Shown piece after piece: positions 21,564 through 32,800 of a stretch of DNA of 64,000 nt. Position numbers and translations under genes: made by a program. The notes below the pieces were generated by a model. That model was not told where the DNA came from. It made no database searches and was given only the letters and a program-made list of their open reading frames with translations. Every line of letters starts with the position of its first letter. The stretch's first letter is position 1. The stretch is from Pseudomicrostroma phylloplanum (lineage: Eukaryota; Basidiomycota; Exobasidiomycetes; Microstromatales). The stretch is taken from assembly GCA_039545275.1 (NCBI GenBank), contig BCHS01000002.1:310001-374000 (forward strand). Direction: 5' to 3'.

Positions 21564-24044
21564 CTACTCACTGGTCACCGGCGTAGGGATGTCCTCCGCC
21601 ACCCTCCTCATCGGGTACATCTTGATCTGATCCTCACCGCTCCCTGACACAAGCTCAGGAAACGCCTTATCGGCAGCTCCCGCGCCCGTTGTTCCTTGCG
21701 GCTTCTGCACTCCCTTTGGCACATTCGCCTTCTGCTTCTTCTCAGGGTTGCCCTGCGCCTTCTTCGCAGCCCTCTCCGCGGCAGCCTGCTTCTTCTTGGC
21801 CTCTGGGTCTCCACCGTCTCCCTGACCAGAGGCAGCGGCAGCCTTGCTCTTGGCGCCTTCCACCTTTCCATCCGGAATCTTGATGAACTTCCGAGCTCCC
21901 GAGGACGGGATCTTGTCGAGAATGTAGTAGCCATTGCGCTCGAATTGAATCTTGTCGCCTTCCTTTAACTCAGAGATGTTGGCGTCTGCCAGAGCATCCA
22001 CCTTGAACTCGCTAACAGGGGTGACGTAGTCCTCGAACTTGTCATCCTCTTCCAGCTTGGGTTTTGTGATCAAGTAATCGAAGTCCAGCAGCTCGACGGG
22101 AATGAGGGGACGCGAGGAGGAGTCGGCCAGCCAGTGGACCTTCTTCTTTGTCTTCTTGAAGTCGCCATCGAAGTGGGCTTCCATCTCAATAGAAGTGACC
22201 TTGCCAGCTTGGTCCACCTCCTTGCTCCTCACATAGATGTTCCCCCAGTCCATCATCGTCACTTCCTCGTCAATGGCAAAGCTCTGCGCATCTTCCTGCT
22301 CGATCCAGATGACAGGGTCGTACACCGTAGTCTTGTTGCCGATGTCCAAGTTCTTCTTGTGCTTGGGTACAGCCTTCTCATGTGCTGGAGGAGCGCCAGC
22401 AATTGTGCACTTGACCTTGTCTGCAACCACGATGGCTGTGAAGCGAGGAACGACAGGGTCAATGATCCTCTTGTTCAGAGTCCAAATCTGGTCCCACTCC
22501 ATGTTGATGATTTGTTGCGAAGGGCCAGTAGCAAGGATGAACTGCTGCAGTGCTTCGATGGTCATTCCGCGACGTCGAATACCCCTGACGGTAGGGAAAC
22601 GTGGGTCGTCCCAGCCAGTGACCTTGCCTTGGTCAACGAACCATGTGAGCTTCCTCTTGCTGAGAAGCGTGTACTGGAAATTCATCCGCCCAAAGTCCCA
22701 GATCTCTACGTTGCGCAACTTGAGCTTCTCAATGAACCAAGCGAACTGCGGGTTCCTGTCCCTGTACTCGTTGGTACGAAGTGCGTGGGTGACGCCCTCC
22801 AGAGAATCAACTACAGGGCAGGCAAAGTCGTACGTCGGGTAGACCTTCCACTGGGTACCAGTCCGGTGATGCACAGTGTCGGCGTTGCAGCGATAGATGA
22901 CGGGGTCGCGCATAGCCTTGTTCGGGTCATCAACGCTCATCCTTGCTCGCAGACACCATTTGCGACCCTCTTCGCTGCCGGTGCACATCTCGGCAAAGCG
23001 AGCCAGAGTATCCTCAACGGACAGATCCCTTCGGGCAGACGGCAGACCGTCCATACGCTGAGCCCTCATATCCTCTTGCTGAGTATCATCTGCGTAAGCG
23101 TCGCCTTGCTTGACCAGCTTGATCACCATTTGGTATAGCACGTCAAAGTAGTCCGAAGTGAAGGTCTGCTGGTCTGCCTTGATGCCCAAGAGTGCGAGAT
23201 CCTCGATGATGGCGTCCTGATACTCCGCCTTCTCCTTGGAAGGGTTTGTGTCATCGAAACGAATGATGAGCCTTCCATGGTACTGCCTGGCAAAGTATTG
23301 GTTCAAGATGGCAGCTTTGGTGTGTCCCAAATGCAGGTACCCTGAGGGCTCAGGGGGGAAACGAGTCACGACCTGGCCATCCTTGGCAGAAGGTAGGAAG
23401 ACATCAAAGGACTTGGACTGCATTGGCGCATTGCCAGCTGTTGCTCCACCCTCCTTCTTCGTAGCGCTGGACGCCTTAGACTTGGCGCTCTTAGCATCGA
23501 CGAGGGCAGCAGAGGCTGCTCTGCAGATGGTGTCCAGGTGTGAGTACCAACGCCCGAAGTGAACATGGGAACCCTTCTTCAGCAAGCCCATGAGAGGAGG
23601 ACTGCCCTTGATGCCGGCCCAGATGGCCAAGTCGGCAGCTGTGAGGTTGTGACCCACTAGGAATGTTCGCAGCGCAAGGTGGTCATCGAGCTTGTCTGAC
23701 TCGCCTGCGACCGAGGCAAAGGGCAGCGTAGGGAGCGAGAGGGCCTGGGCGATCTGAGCCGAGATCTGCTGACTCTGAGCCTGATCCTTTCCACCAATGC
23801 CAGTGTGAGCATAATTGTTCACCAGCCACTTTGCCACATCTTCGGGGCCATAGACGGACTGAGCGCCCTCTGGCGTACCGGGCTGCAGCGAGGCTCCCTG
23901 CTCGATGCCTCCTTCCCACTCGATGCTAATCGGCTGGGGGAGTGTCTCGGAGAGGTAGTGTGCGATGGCCAGCGGTAGAAGGACAGTGGTAGACGTCTTG
24001 GCGCCGGCGTCGAGCCTGACCGTTGGAGGGAGATTGGAAGCCAT
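21564..24044 (-). CDS. GUS1: Cytosolic glutamyl-tRNA synthetase
   Basis: A single exon of 826 residues. It charges tRNA-Glu with glutamate in the cytosol. Residues 1 to about 190 are a GST-like domain (IEWEGGIEQGASLQPG, YAHTGIG) that in yeast docks to Arc1. The class I catalytic core has the HIGH-type motif RFPPEPSGYLHLGHTKAA (about 228-245), FDDTNPSKEK, the YPTYDFACPVVDSLEGVTH block and a KMSKS-type motif in LLSKRKLTWFVDQG (about 463). The eukaryotic/archaeal GlxRS beta-barrel anticodon-binding region follows, ending with a Lys/Ala-rich appendix and a short conserved tail. I use ATG 24044 (MASNLPPTVRL); the frame upstream lacks another ATG. Divergent from SMD2 across 328 bases. Glutaminyl-tRNA synthetase is the main alternative, but the N-terminal GST domain and RFPPEPSGYLHLGH favour GluRS. 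Confidence 0.93.
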   Translation of the reverse strand: MASNLPPTVRLDAGAKTSTTVLLPLAIAHYLSETLPQPISIEWEGGIEQGASLQPGTPEGAQSVYGPEDVAKWLVNNYAHTGIGGKDQAQSQQISAQIAQALSLPTLPFASVAGESDKLDDHLALRTFLVGHNLTAADLAIWAGIKGSPPLMGLLKKGSHVHFGRWYSHLDTICRAASAALVDAKSAKSKASSATKKEGGATAGNAPMQSKSFDVFLPSAKDGQVVTRFPPEPSGYLHLGHTKAAILNQYFARQYHGRLIIRFDDTNPSKEKAEYQDAIIEDLALLGIKADQQTFTSDYFDVLYQMVIKLVKQGDAYADDTQQEDMRAQRMDGLPSARRDLSVEDTLARFAEMCTGSEEGRKWCLRARMSVDDPNKAMRDPVIYRCNADTVHHRTGTQWKVYPTYDFACPVVDSLEGVTHALRTNEYRDRNPQFAWFIEKLKLRNVEIWDFGRMNFQYTLLSKRKLTWFVDQGKVTGWDDPRFPTVRGIRRRGMTIEALQQFILATGPSQQIINMEWDQIWTLNKRIIDPVVPRFTAIVVADKVKCTIAGAPPAHEKAVPKHKKNLDIGNKTTVYDPVIWIEQEDAQSFAIDEEVTMMDWGNIYVRSKEVDQAGKVTSIEMEAHFDGDFKKTKKKVHWLADSSSRPLIPVELLDFDYLITKPKLEEDDKFEDYVTPVSEFKVDALADANISELKEGDKIQFERNGYYILDKIPSSGARKFIKIPDGKVEGAKSKAAAASGQGDGGDPEAKKKQAAAERAAKKAQGNPEKKQKANVPKGVQKPQGTTGAGAADKAFPELVSGSGEDQIKMYPMRRVAEDIPTPVTSE

Positions 24045-24372
24045 GACTGGACTAGTCGTGGCAGAGAGGGGTGAGATCGACGTCAATGAGTCGATATCAG
24101 TCCAAGGTCGAGAAGAAGTGACTTGTGCTGCACTCTCTGTTCATCGTCCGCCGTGCGTCTCTGGCTGCCAAAATCTGCGCGCAGGGACGCACCACTCACT
24201 CACTCTTCTGGCCCATCGACTCCAGCCATGCGAGCCTCGGTTCCTCTATCCGTATCCGCCTCCGCCCTTCTCAACTGCACTTCCTCGAGCACCTCACATC
24301 CCATCCTGGCCACCATCATCTTGCCTGCCTCTCCCTTGACTTTCATCACGGACAGGAAGACGGTAGCTCATA
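24045..24372. promoter_or_regulatory. Divergent promoter region of GUS1 and SMD2
   Basis: 328 bases between the two start codons, shared by two essential translation/splicing genes. The SMD2-proximal half is C/T-rich. No further element recognised. Confidence 0.55.
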
Positions 24373-25054
24373 ATGGCGTACGTATGGCTCGCCATCCCGT
24401 GAACTGCTATACAGACGCTAACAAGTCCACTCCCTTCCACCACCTCAGTGATCTCGTGAACAGGCATAAGTCTGAGCTGGACCAGGAGGAGACAAGAAGG
24501 CTAGAGGAGGTGAGATGAATTGCTAGCTACCTCAACATCACAACGAAGTATCCAAAGCTGACCCGTAGCTCTCACACCTCGATTCCACCTCGCTCTTCAC
24601 CTGCCTCCAGTACGAAATCTCCCAAGGCCCCCTCTCCGTCCTGCAGCAATCCGTCCGCAACCACTCGCAAGTCCTAATCTCACTGAGGAACAACAGGAAG
24701 CTACTAGGGAGGGTCAAGGCTTTCGATAGGCATTCCAACATGGTCTTGGAGAACGTAAAGGAGATGTGGACAGAATACGTGAGTAGCTGAGAAGCTGGTG
24801 GAGCTGGTGGGTGCGATGAGTATGTTCGCAGCTGACAATTGAGCGTCATGCCTGCACTTGATTTCTCAGCCGAAGAGCAAGAGCAAGAAGCCCGTGAACG
24901 TGAGTGTCCTGCTGTGACTGTTCCAGCTTACCTGCCGCTCTTCTGATCCCGTTCTCGCCCTCATTCACTCGCCTCCCAACAGAAGGACCGCTTCATCTCC
25001 AAGATGTTCCTGCGCGGCGACTCCGTAGTGCTAGTCCTGAGGAACACCGCTTGA
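24373..25054 (+). CDS. SMD2: Small nuclear ribonucleoprotein Sm-D2
   Basis: Part of the heptameric Sm ring on spliceosomal snRNAs. Five exons: 24373-24377, 24449-24509, 24611-24778, 24870-24899 and 24983-25054, giving 111 residues. The first coding exon is only five bases (ATGGC) followed by GTACGT; joined it reads [12 protein letters not shown]. Family landmarks are [20 protein letters not shown] and [20 protein letters not shown] (Sm1), [11 protein letters not shown], then [20 protein letters not shown] and VLRN (Sm2), almost identical to animal SmD2. All joins fall in phase and each intron has a GT donor and an AG acceptor. Intron density (four in 333 coding bases) is high compared with neighbouring genes. 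Confidence 0.93.
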
Positions 25055-25388
25055 AGAGAACGCAAAGGCAGGAGGTCACTGGGAGGGCTGTTGTTCGTAG
25101 CGCTCGACAGTCATGGTCCCAATCGGGGAGTCAAAAGCATCTAGATCCAAGCTTCGGATGCAAGAGTCCGTTTCATCTTTACAATGTATCTGTATCACCT
25201 TGACGACGCTGCCAGACTCTTGTCAGTCTGGAGTTCAAAGCCCCAGTCAGAAAGAGGAGGAGAAAAGGGTTGAATGCTCCGGCGTACGTTCGCAGTAGCC
25301 CCCAGAGATGGTATGAGTGCAGATGGAGATGGAGATGTAAAGGGCTAATGAGGCATGTACAGGCAGGAATGTGGGACAAAATTCTGCT
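25055..25388. other. Convergent 3' region between SMD2 and EAF7
   Basis: 334 bases between converging stop codons. No gene, RNA or notable repeat seen. Confidence 0.5.
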
Positions 25389-27082
25389 TCACCGCTTCCT
25401 CGTCGAGCTCCTCCTAGCCGGCGTGGTCGAGGCCGCATTGCTTCTAGTAGCCTTTGCGCTCCTAGCAGCGGAAGCTGATACTGGTGTGCCTTTAGCGGGA
25501 GTCGCAGCAGCAGCAGCAGCAGAAGGTCTCGCTCGAGGCGTCTTGGGCGTCGCGGCAGCAGCAGCAGCAGCAGCGGTAGAAGTACGGCCTGCACGACCTC
25601 CCCTTGCGCCTGTGCTCGTACCTGTGCCTCTAGCAGCAGGAGTACCGCGTGAAGAAGCGGTGCGTCCACGACTGCGAGTGGGCGTCTGTCGAGCATCGTC
25701 GGAGGCGTCGTCTCCATCATCTGCATCCTCGTCGTCTTCGTCCGCTTCCTCGTCTTCCTCTTGCTCCTCTTCGTCCTCCTCCTCTTCGCCTTCGCCCTCA
25801 TCTTCACCCTCGGCTTCCGATGCATCTGCTGATGCCAGCTCGGCCTGACTATCTGCTTCTACTTCTGCTTCTGTCATCTTCTCGTCTGCATCTCCCTCTC
25901 CCGCCTCCTCGTCCTCCTCATCGCCCCCTTCACCACCCGCGTCGCCTTCACTCAGCTCACTCGAGGTATCCCCTCCAGCCTCCTCCTCCTGCTTGAGGCT
26001 CTTCCTCTGTCCGCCCTTCTTGTAGTTGGCAGGAGCTGCAGACCCGCCAGAGGTAAGTCCCGCTCCCGCTCGCGCAAGAGACTCTTCGCCAGGTTGAGTT
26101 CTCCTGGGTGCAATGTGAGCTTCGTACTGCAGGCCGGGCACCAGAGCAAAGTCGATTGGGTGGGACTCGTCTTCGTCTTCGTCGTCGTCTTCTTCTTGCT
26201 CCTCCTCTTCATCTTCTTCGTCTTCGTCGTTCTCTTGCACCTTGATGCCAGGAGGACGATCCTTGAGAGAGGAGCTGAAGCCACGGGAACGCACGGGTTC
26301 CGAGGAGGCTAGCTCGGAGGGTGACATGGCCGCATATTCCTGTGGGGGATCACGAAGAGTAGCAATGTGAGCCACTTCAACACGCTCAACGATCCACTCT
26401 CAGTGACTCGTACACTCACCAGCTCATCGAGTCCCTCTGTGTTGAAGAAGACGTCCAGCTTCGTCCATACGACCTCGGGCGTAACTTGCAGTGTGCCTCT
26501 AGCCTTGAGCTTCCGCACCTCTTCAGCCGCCTCATCTTCTTCAGTCAACTCCTCCTCTTCCTCCTCTGAAGCAGGATCCTCGTCATCCTGTCCTTCTGCT
26601 TCATCTGTATCTTGAGCGTCCTCATCCTGACCAGCTTCCTCGGCCTCGTCGCCCGCCGTCTCCTCACCCTCGGCTTTGAATCTCTTTTCCCTAGCACCTC
26701 GCTCGCTCGCATCTCCTGCTCCTCCTGCTCCTCCCCTCTTCCTCTTTGATCCGCGAGCACGAGCAGCGCCTCCTCTCCCTCTCGCAGCTCCAGCGCTCGT
26801 CGCTCCGCCGTCCTTCCTCCCCTTCAATCCCGCCCCCCTATCCACCAACCCCTTAATAGCACTATTCAAATCCCTTGCAATAGCCAATACTGCCCAGTGC
26901 TTTACAGGTCCGGCAGGTCTATGCTGACATACTGAGCGGAAGAAGGTGGCTTCGAGGAGTGGGAGAGAGAGGAGGGAGAGGTGCTCTTCGGGGGAGAGAG
27001 ACGTATGGGGATGGGTGGTTGAAGAGGTGCGACGTGAAGGGTTGAAGGAGGAGGTGGGTGAGGTCGGTGGGGAGGAGGCCAT
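25389..27082 (-). CDS. EAF7: EAF7/MRGBP-family subunit of the NuA4 histone acetyltransferase complex
   Basis: Two exons, 27082-26420 and 26339-25389, give 537 residues; the 80-base intron is phase 0. Residues about 30-75 (SPEEHLSLLSLPLLEATFFR, then HRPAGPVKHWAVLAIARDLN) match the first half of the Eaf7 domain, like VGVNRHFHM in MRGBP. The second half (VTPEVVWTKLDVFFNTEGLDEL) appears only at about residues 200-221. Between them sit about 120 residues that are first Gly/Arg/Ala-rich and then strongly acidic; in most relatives this linker is short. After the intron comes a long acidic, Ser/Ala-rich tail ending in a basic Arg/Lys/Ser segment. NuA4 acetylates H4/H2A in the nucleus, and Eaf7 belongs to its Eaf3/5/7 module. 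Family assignment rests on the two matching blocks; the acidic regions add no evidence. Confidence 0.82.
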
Positions 27083-27647
27083 GCTTGATTGATGGCTCAG
27101 GCGACAGCTCCTCTTTGACGAATACGACGTTGTGGAGTCCTGGGGCGATGTTGGTGTATCAGGTAGAGAGAGACGAATGGAGGTACACTCGAGTGGTGTA
27201 GTAGTGGTAAGGTGTTGCGAAGGAAGCATTGCCCGCCCCGCTCCGCCCCGCCGCCGCCGCATGGGCCAAGTCCTTCGCCTCGCGCCGCTTCTCATGCAAG
27301 TCAGCCTGGCGCCCCACATCTGCCCGCCTTCATCCGCAAATTGCGAGGGCAGTCGATACCAGCCACTCCGGCAGCCATCACACTTCATCTTACGGACAGG
27401 GACACCCTCTAAGCGCTTCCTCGCTGATCTCAACAGGGCTGCATCAGATATGCTAAGATAGTCTTCTATTGGTGGACAGACGGGCAAGGCGCCGGACAGG
27501 CACACCCAGCGGCGGACTGAGAGTGACGGGTGGTCTTGACTTGCAGCAGCCATCCAACGCCAGTGCAAGAGGTGTAGGTCTCTCGACTCCAAGGAGAGCT
27601 CTACCCACTAATCCCCGCTCCCCCGTTTACGCCTTGCACGGCTTCCT
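27083..27647. promoter_or_regulatory. Upstream region of EAF7 and 3' flank of RPE1
   Basis: 565 bases between the EAF7 start and the RPE1 stop, both on the minus strand. It is GC-rich (CGCCGCC cluster near 27240-27260). No additional gene recognised. Confidence 0.5.
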
Positions 27648-28889
27648 CTAGGCCTTCAAGGTCATACCGAGGTCTGCTCCGAACTTGCCACTCTTTCCAC
27701 TGGTAGCAGAGCTCCTCCTCCTGTCCAGATGCTTGAGGTACGCCCTCGGCTTGGACCCCACAGGTGTTGTAGCTCCGCTTCTCCTACCCTCCATGGCCTC
27801 CTCTCTCCTCTTCTCAAACTCATCATCATCCTCCACCACGTCTGCATTGGGATCGTAAATGAGCTGCTCCCTTTCTGCCAAGATCCTCTCTTGCGCTGCC
27901 GTACATTGATTCCTCAGAAAGGCAATGACGTCTCGGGGCGACTCGGCAGCAAAGACGGCTGTACCTGCTACAATGACGTTGGCTCCTGCCTCTGCGCAGT
28001 AGTGAATCGTCTTTGGAGCTACACCTCCGTCCACTTCGATGTTGACGTGAGGGAAGCGGGCCCTCAGTTCGGCGACCTGAAGAATGGGTAGTGAAAGATA
28101 GCGGGCTTGACGGCGTCAGTGGGAAGCATCCCCGTTTCCTTCGAGCGTCTGGACAACTCACCTTGGGCATACACTCCTTCATGAACTTTTGCCCCCCCGC
28201 TCCAGGCCACACAGTCATGACGAGGATCATATCGACTTCGTTGCCGAGCTCGTCGCTGATCTCGCTAGCAGGTGTTCCGGGGTTAATGGCCACGGAAGCC
28301 TTCATCCCCGTTGCTCTAATCAACCGTACAACATCCAGAGGTTCGTCTAGAGGGGCGAGCAATGACATGGAGGATAGCAATCATCAATGCCAATCCAGAC
28401 AAGGCAGGTCACTTTCCTCCCTTGGACTCACCCGTGGCTTCGAGATGAAATGTATATGATGCTCCCCCTGCTTCCGCAATATCTTTCACCCACTGAGAGG
28501 AGATCAAAAGGAGCTGAGTCATGGTCAGTATCCGAGGTACCAGCTTTGTCTCGAGAGCATATAGCTCGGCTACTCACACGACCCGGTTCTGTCACCATCA
28601 TGTGACTATTAGGAGTAAGGCAAGGATTGCGAATGTAAGAAGCTTGCAACTCTGGCCCACTCCTCTCCCTCTTGGCCTTGGAGACTCACCAGTCCATGAA
28701 AATATCAGGTACTGCCTTTTTGACCGAGGACAGGATGGGAGCTCCCATGACAATGTTGGGTACAAAGTGTCCGTCCATGATGTCCATGTGCAGCCAATCG
28801 GCTCCATCGTCCATCATCCTCTTGCATTCGCAATTGAGGTTCCCCAGGTCCGAGGCTAGCACCGATGGTGCAATGATCACTTTGGGCAT
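27648..28889 (-). CDS. RPE1: Ribulose-5-phosphate 3-epimerase with a C-terminal extension
   Basis: Interconverts ribulose-5-phosphate and xylulose-5-phosphate in the non-oxidative pentose phosphate pathway, in the cytosol. Five exons: 28889-28690, 28605-28578, 28492-28432, 28346-28162 and 28076-27648, total 300 residues. Exon 2 is a 28-base microexon coding HMMVTEPGR. Catalytic landmarks are in place: [19 protein letters not shown] (His34, Asp36), HMMV (His68), [18 protein letters not shown] and the base in EVDGG (Asp174). The TIM-barrel core ends near residue 225; the extra 70-odd residues are charged, then Ser/Arg/Lys-rich, and are not part of the usual 220-230-residue enzyme. The extension is in the same exon as the end of the core, so it is not a splice error on my side. 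Confidence 0.93.
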
Positions 28890-29390
28890 CTTGTAGAGTG
28901 GGAAGGAAAGCTATGGCAGGTATGAAAGCTTAGAGACGCGGCAAAAGAGGAAGAATGAAGCTCGAGATAGTAGTACCCTCGAGCTCGAAGAGATGGACCC
29001 TGTACAGCCCTCGGAGAAGGTAAGGTCGCAATCGCTGTGCTCTGACTGGCAGAGACTCCGATGGTTGACAGGAGCAGCAAGGCAGAAGACCCACTCCTGA
29101 GGAGTCTCGAAGGCGGTCGTTGTAGGAAGAATCGAGGAAGAAAGTGCGGCCTTCGGATATCAGCCAGCTCGAGATGATATCTGAGTGCTGGCGCGAGAGA
29201 TCGCTTTCTTTCCACGGTGACTTGCGCAGATACAGATCGGTGGAAGAAAGATCCCACAGTCAAGCAGGAGAAAGAGACGACGCCGACGACGAGACAGACG
29301 AAGGATTGGACACCAAGGTAGAAGAACCCGTCGGAGGTAGGTTACTGGAGAGGTGGTGGGATACGTGCGTGCGTTCGTGCGTGGGGCAAA

Positions 29391-29415
29391 AGGCAGGCAG
29401 GCAGGCAGGCAGGCA
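29391..29415. repeat. AGGC tetranucleotide array
   Basis: About six tandem AGGC units, non-coding, about 500 bases upstream of the RPE1 start codon. Confidence 0.9.
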
Positions 29416-29505
29416 CCGATCGATGGATGGAGGGAGCGAGCGCCCGCCCGCCAAGTCTGCACAGGCGCATCACCCAGGCAGGCATCTCGGCCGAGGCACC
29501 TTGCG

Positions 29506-29535
29506 CCCGTCCGCCCGCCCGCCCGCCCGCCCGCC
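29506..29535. repeat. CCCG tetranucleotide array
   Basis: About seven tandem CCCG units, non-coding, 90 bases from the AGGC array. Confidence 0.88.
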
Positions 29536-29890
29536 AGACTTCTTAGGGCCACAGGCTGGGGCGGGCGGGGGAGGGCCTTGACTGCACTGCAATCTGGCTG
29601 GCGAGAAGATCAGAGGGCGCGCACACACACACACACAGCCTGTCGAGCCTAACCATACAGACGCTTTCTGTGCAGGACTATATACGTGTATCGTGATTTT
29701 CAAGGAAATCAGAGGCTGACTCGGGCAGGAAAATACGAAATGCCCGGAAGGTGACGACAAAGAAGAAAGACAAGGAAATAACAACAATAATGGTGACCAC
29801 TTTCCCTTGAACCCGCACACAGTCTTGCAGGTCGGGAACGGGCGCCTAGGATCGATCGATCGCCCCTGGGCCCTACCTATATCCAGCCCC

Positions 29891-32800
29891 CTATTTCAGC
29901 CTCGTGTTCACTTCGAGGAGCACCGCCACCTCCTTCTTGTATTCACGGGCAATGTCAAAAGTCAGGGCAAACTGTGCCAGTAGATCGTGGATGGCCAAGA
30001 CCTGCCCGCGAAGTTCCTTGAGCTCTGCATCCAGCTCGTCCCCCGCACCTCCGTTGCTTAGGGCCTCGGGAGTGGACGTATGGCTCGAGTGACGCCAGGC
30101 TCGCGAAGCTTGGACGATAAGGCATTGCATCAAGAGGCAGTATCCCGCCAGCACGTACGAGCAGGCAGCCCATGGTGGCAGCGAGGGAGCCTCCGAAGTC
30201 GAGTTGCCCAGGATGTTATGCGAGACTTCGCCTGCCTTGCTTCTGCCGTGCAGCAAGGGACCGACGGAGCTCAGCATGGCCGAAGCAGCCCAGCGACATT
30301 TTTCAATGGAGTGCTCGGGTTCAAAGGGACCATAAAGGTAGCGCTCGCTCAAGAACGCACTGGCCGGGGGAGCCAGGGGTGCAAAGCGATGGTTGTACCC
30401 GGACCCATCGCCGCCACGTGACAGGGCACCCTCGCCCCGATGCCCAGCCTGTTCCTGGTTCTGGAAGTGATGGAAGGCGGCCATGGCCGCATCTGTTGCC
30501 CCATGGTGAGTATGACTGTGGCCGTGATGGGCTTGCTGCTGCTGATGGTAATGATGTTGGGCGGCCTGTCCCGCGCCCGCCATCCAGTTGCCATTGCTGC
30601 CAGTGTTCAGGGGGTGATGGATAAAGTTTGCGTCCAAGGCAGCAACCTGGGGATCAAAGGCGGCAGGTTTGCAGCTCGTCCCGCCATCGCTGCCGGAGCC
30701 TCGCGAGCCTGAACCGGCAGGAGGCAGAGTGACAGAGCCACTACGATGCCACAGTCGATCGGGCGTGACGTACTGCTCGGAGGGACTCGGCGACCTTGAC
30801 CGATTGTCTAGCTCCATGCCATTGGCCGATTGGGTTGTGGATCCCGTGCCAAACAGGGCTTCCTTCGCCGACCTGTCCTGCTGCCGGGCGCTGTGTCGAC
30901 TTGCCTGGGGCAGCCCACATTGCGGCTCCAAAAAGATGTTGGCGTTCGCGTAGGCTTGGCCACGATGGACGATGATTGTGGCCCCAGCAGTCATCAATTT
31001 GCCAGCCGTCCTCAACGCGAAGCCAAGCCCCTCGTCACCCGATCGTGACGCCCCAGACCCTTCCGAGGGTGATCTCCACGCCGGGTCGTAGGTAGTGAAG
31101 GCGGTCATATCGCGATCCAATTTCGAGTACTCAGAGAAGATGATGGCCTTGTCTCTCGCAATGTCCTCTTGCGGCACGTCCTTCCCGCGCTTGAGGGTCT
31201 CAAAGGCATGTAGGGCAGCATAGCCTCTGGCGACGTGTTGAGCGCCACGAATGAATACTCCCCACGCACCGACGTCGGCTTCTAGCGCAGGTCTCAGCTT
31301 GAGCGCAGTGACAGGATCGCATACGCCCTTGACGGGAGAGAAACCTCCAGTGCAGGCCGTAACAGAGGTTGCAGCGAAAGATGTCCAGTAGACCCGCTTG
31401 GCCCATTCTTGCTTCTGATCCCAGCTGAAATGACTCGTGCTCAGAGGGTCTCTCGGGGCCATGCCTTCCTTGAGATCAAATCTGACTCCCTGTAGTGAAG
31501 TCCAAGCTTCTAGCGCATGGCCGTGAGCAACGCTCTGAGCCGCATGCCCGCCTGCGCCATAGTGATAGTGAGCAAGCAAGGTATGAGCAGCAGCGGCTTC
31601 GATTCGCAGAAGCTCTGGGTCGGACGGACCCTGACAAAGAGATCTCCCAGAGACGTCGTCGTTGCAATCGCCGAGCACTGTGCTCGGATCGAGCCCAAAA
31701 GTGGCTGCAGCAGCGACTGCCTGCTGCTCAGAGAACCGCTTCAAGAGGAATTCGCTCGTCCTAGCATGCTGGGCAGCCACTTCGGTTCGTGTCATACCGA
31801 CGTTGGGGTTGTTCAGACTGGCATAGCCCCCGCGCAGAGTCCGATATGCTTCGTGTTCGGGTAGACGGAGGGTGACTAGAGCCGCGATGGCAGCATATAG
31901 AGCGCAAGGACCTTTACCCGAGAACCAAAAGGCGAGAGATGACATATTCTCCGCACCAAGAAGGACCGGAGCCGACGAGTAGACTTTGTCGAAGAAGTAC
32001 GTCAGGAGGAATCGAGCTTGCTGCTCTGAATCGGCTGCGTCGAGAATGTCGTTGTTGGTGGTGTCCCAGGTGGTCAAGTCGACGAATTCAGTGCCGCCAG
32101 ATCCGACCTGGCCAGCCTTCGGTAGGGATTCGAGACGAGCATAAAAGTCATCGAAGGAGAGGTCGTGGGGCATCATTCCTCCGTCTGCGTCGTATGCATT
32201 CAGATTTCCGATGTCGAGATCGAGATCGTCCATGCTTTGCGAATCTTGATGTTTCTGCCAGATTTCCAGATTTGCGGCGGATAAGGCGCTTCGGGGTTCC
32301 TCGGCGGCATCATCATCGATGTAGGCGTTGTCATTTCTGATGCCCGAACTCGTGGACTGAGACAATGCTGGCCGTGAGTAGTCCGGGTGGCTGTACTGGC
32401 CGTATTGCGTGGTCACGCTTGGAGAGCTCGTGCTTTGGTTTCCAGACTGCATAGAAAGCGCTGCTGGCGGGGTAATGCTCTGATTTGCTCCCACCGAAGA
32501 AGAAGGAGTATGGAAGTGCTCGCTGTCTCTGCGTATAGCGTCAGCGCGCTTCATCGTTCGCACATTGCCCCTTTCTCCATCTACACTGTATGCAGAGTCT
32601 GACGGGGATTGCTTGTCCCTTGTTGTCGCGGAGGTAGAGCGATGTTCTGTAGTTGCCTTTGATTTCCGAGATGCCTGCTGGGGTTTGCCTCTCTCTTTCT
32701 CGGCTTTGATCTTCTTGGCCTGCTCTCCTGTGCAGCCCTTGAACCGCGGCCCACCTCTCTTTGATGCAACATAGGCACATCCACCGGACTCCTGAGAGAC

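Larger units (their letters stand above)
28890..29890. promoter_or_regulatory. Upstream region of RPE1 and 3' flank of the first Zn2Cys6 gene
   Basis: 1001 bases without a gene. Contains a GGCA tetranucleotide array (29391-29415), a CCCG/CCGC array (about 29506-29535) and a short CA run near 29622-29636. Open frames across it are repeat-derived. Confidence 0.5.

Noticed and set aside
26309..27592. Extended N-terminus of EAF7 upstream of 27082
   Set aside because: The open frame upstream has no ATG and no similarity; MASSPPTSP is the first plausible start.
29391..29535. Repeat array considered as CRISPR-like
   Set aside because: Simple tetranucleotide arrays without spacers, and the genome is eukaryotic.
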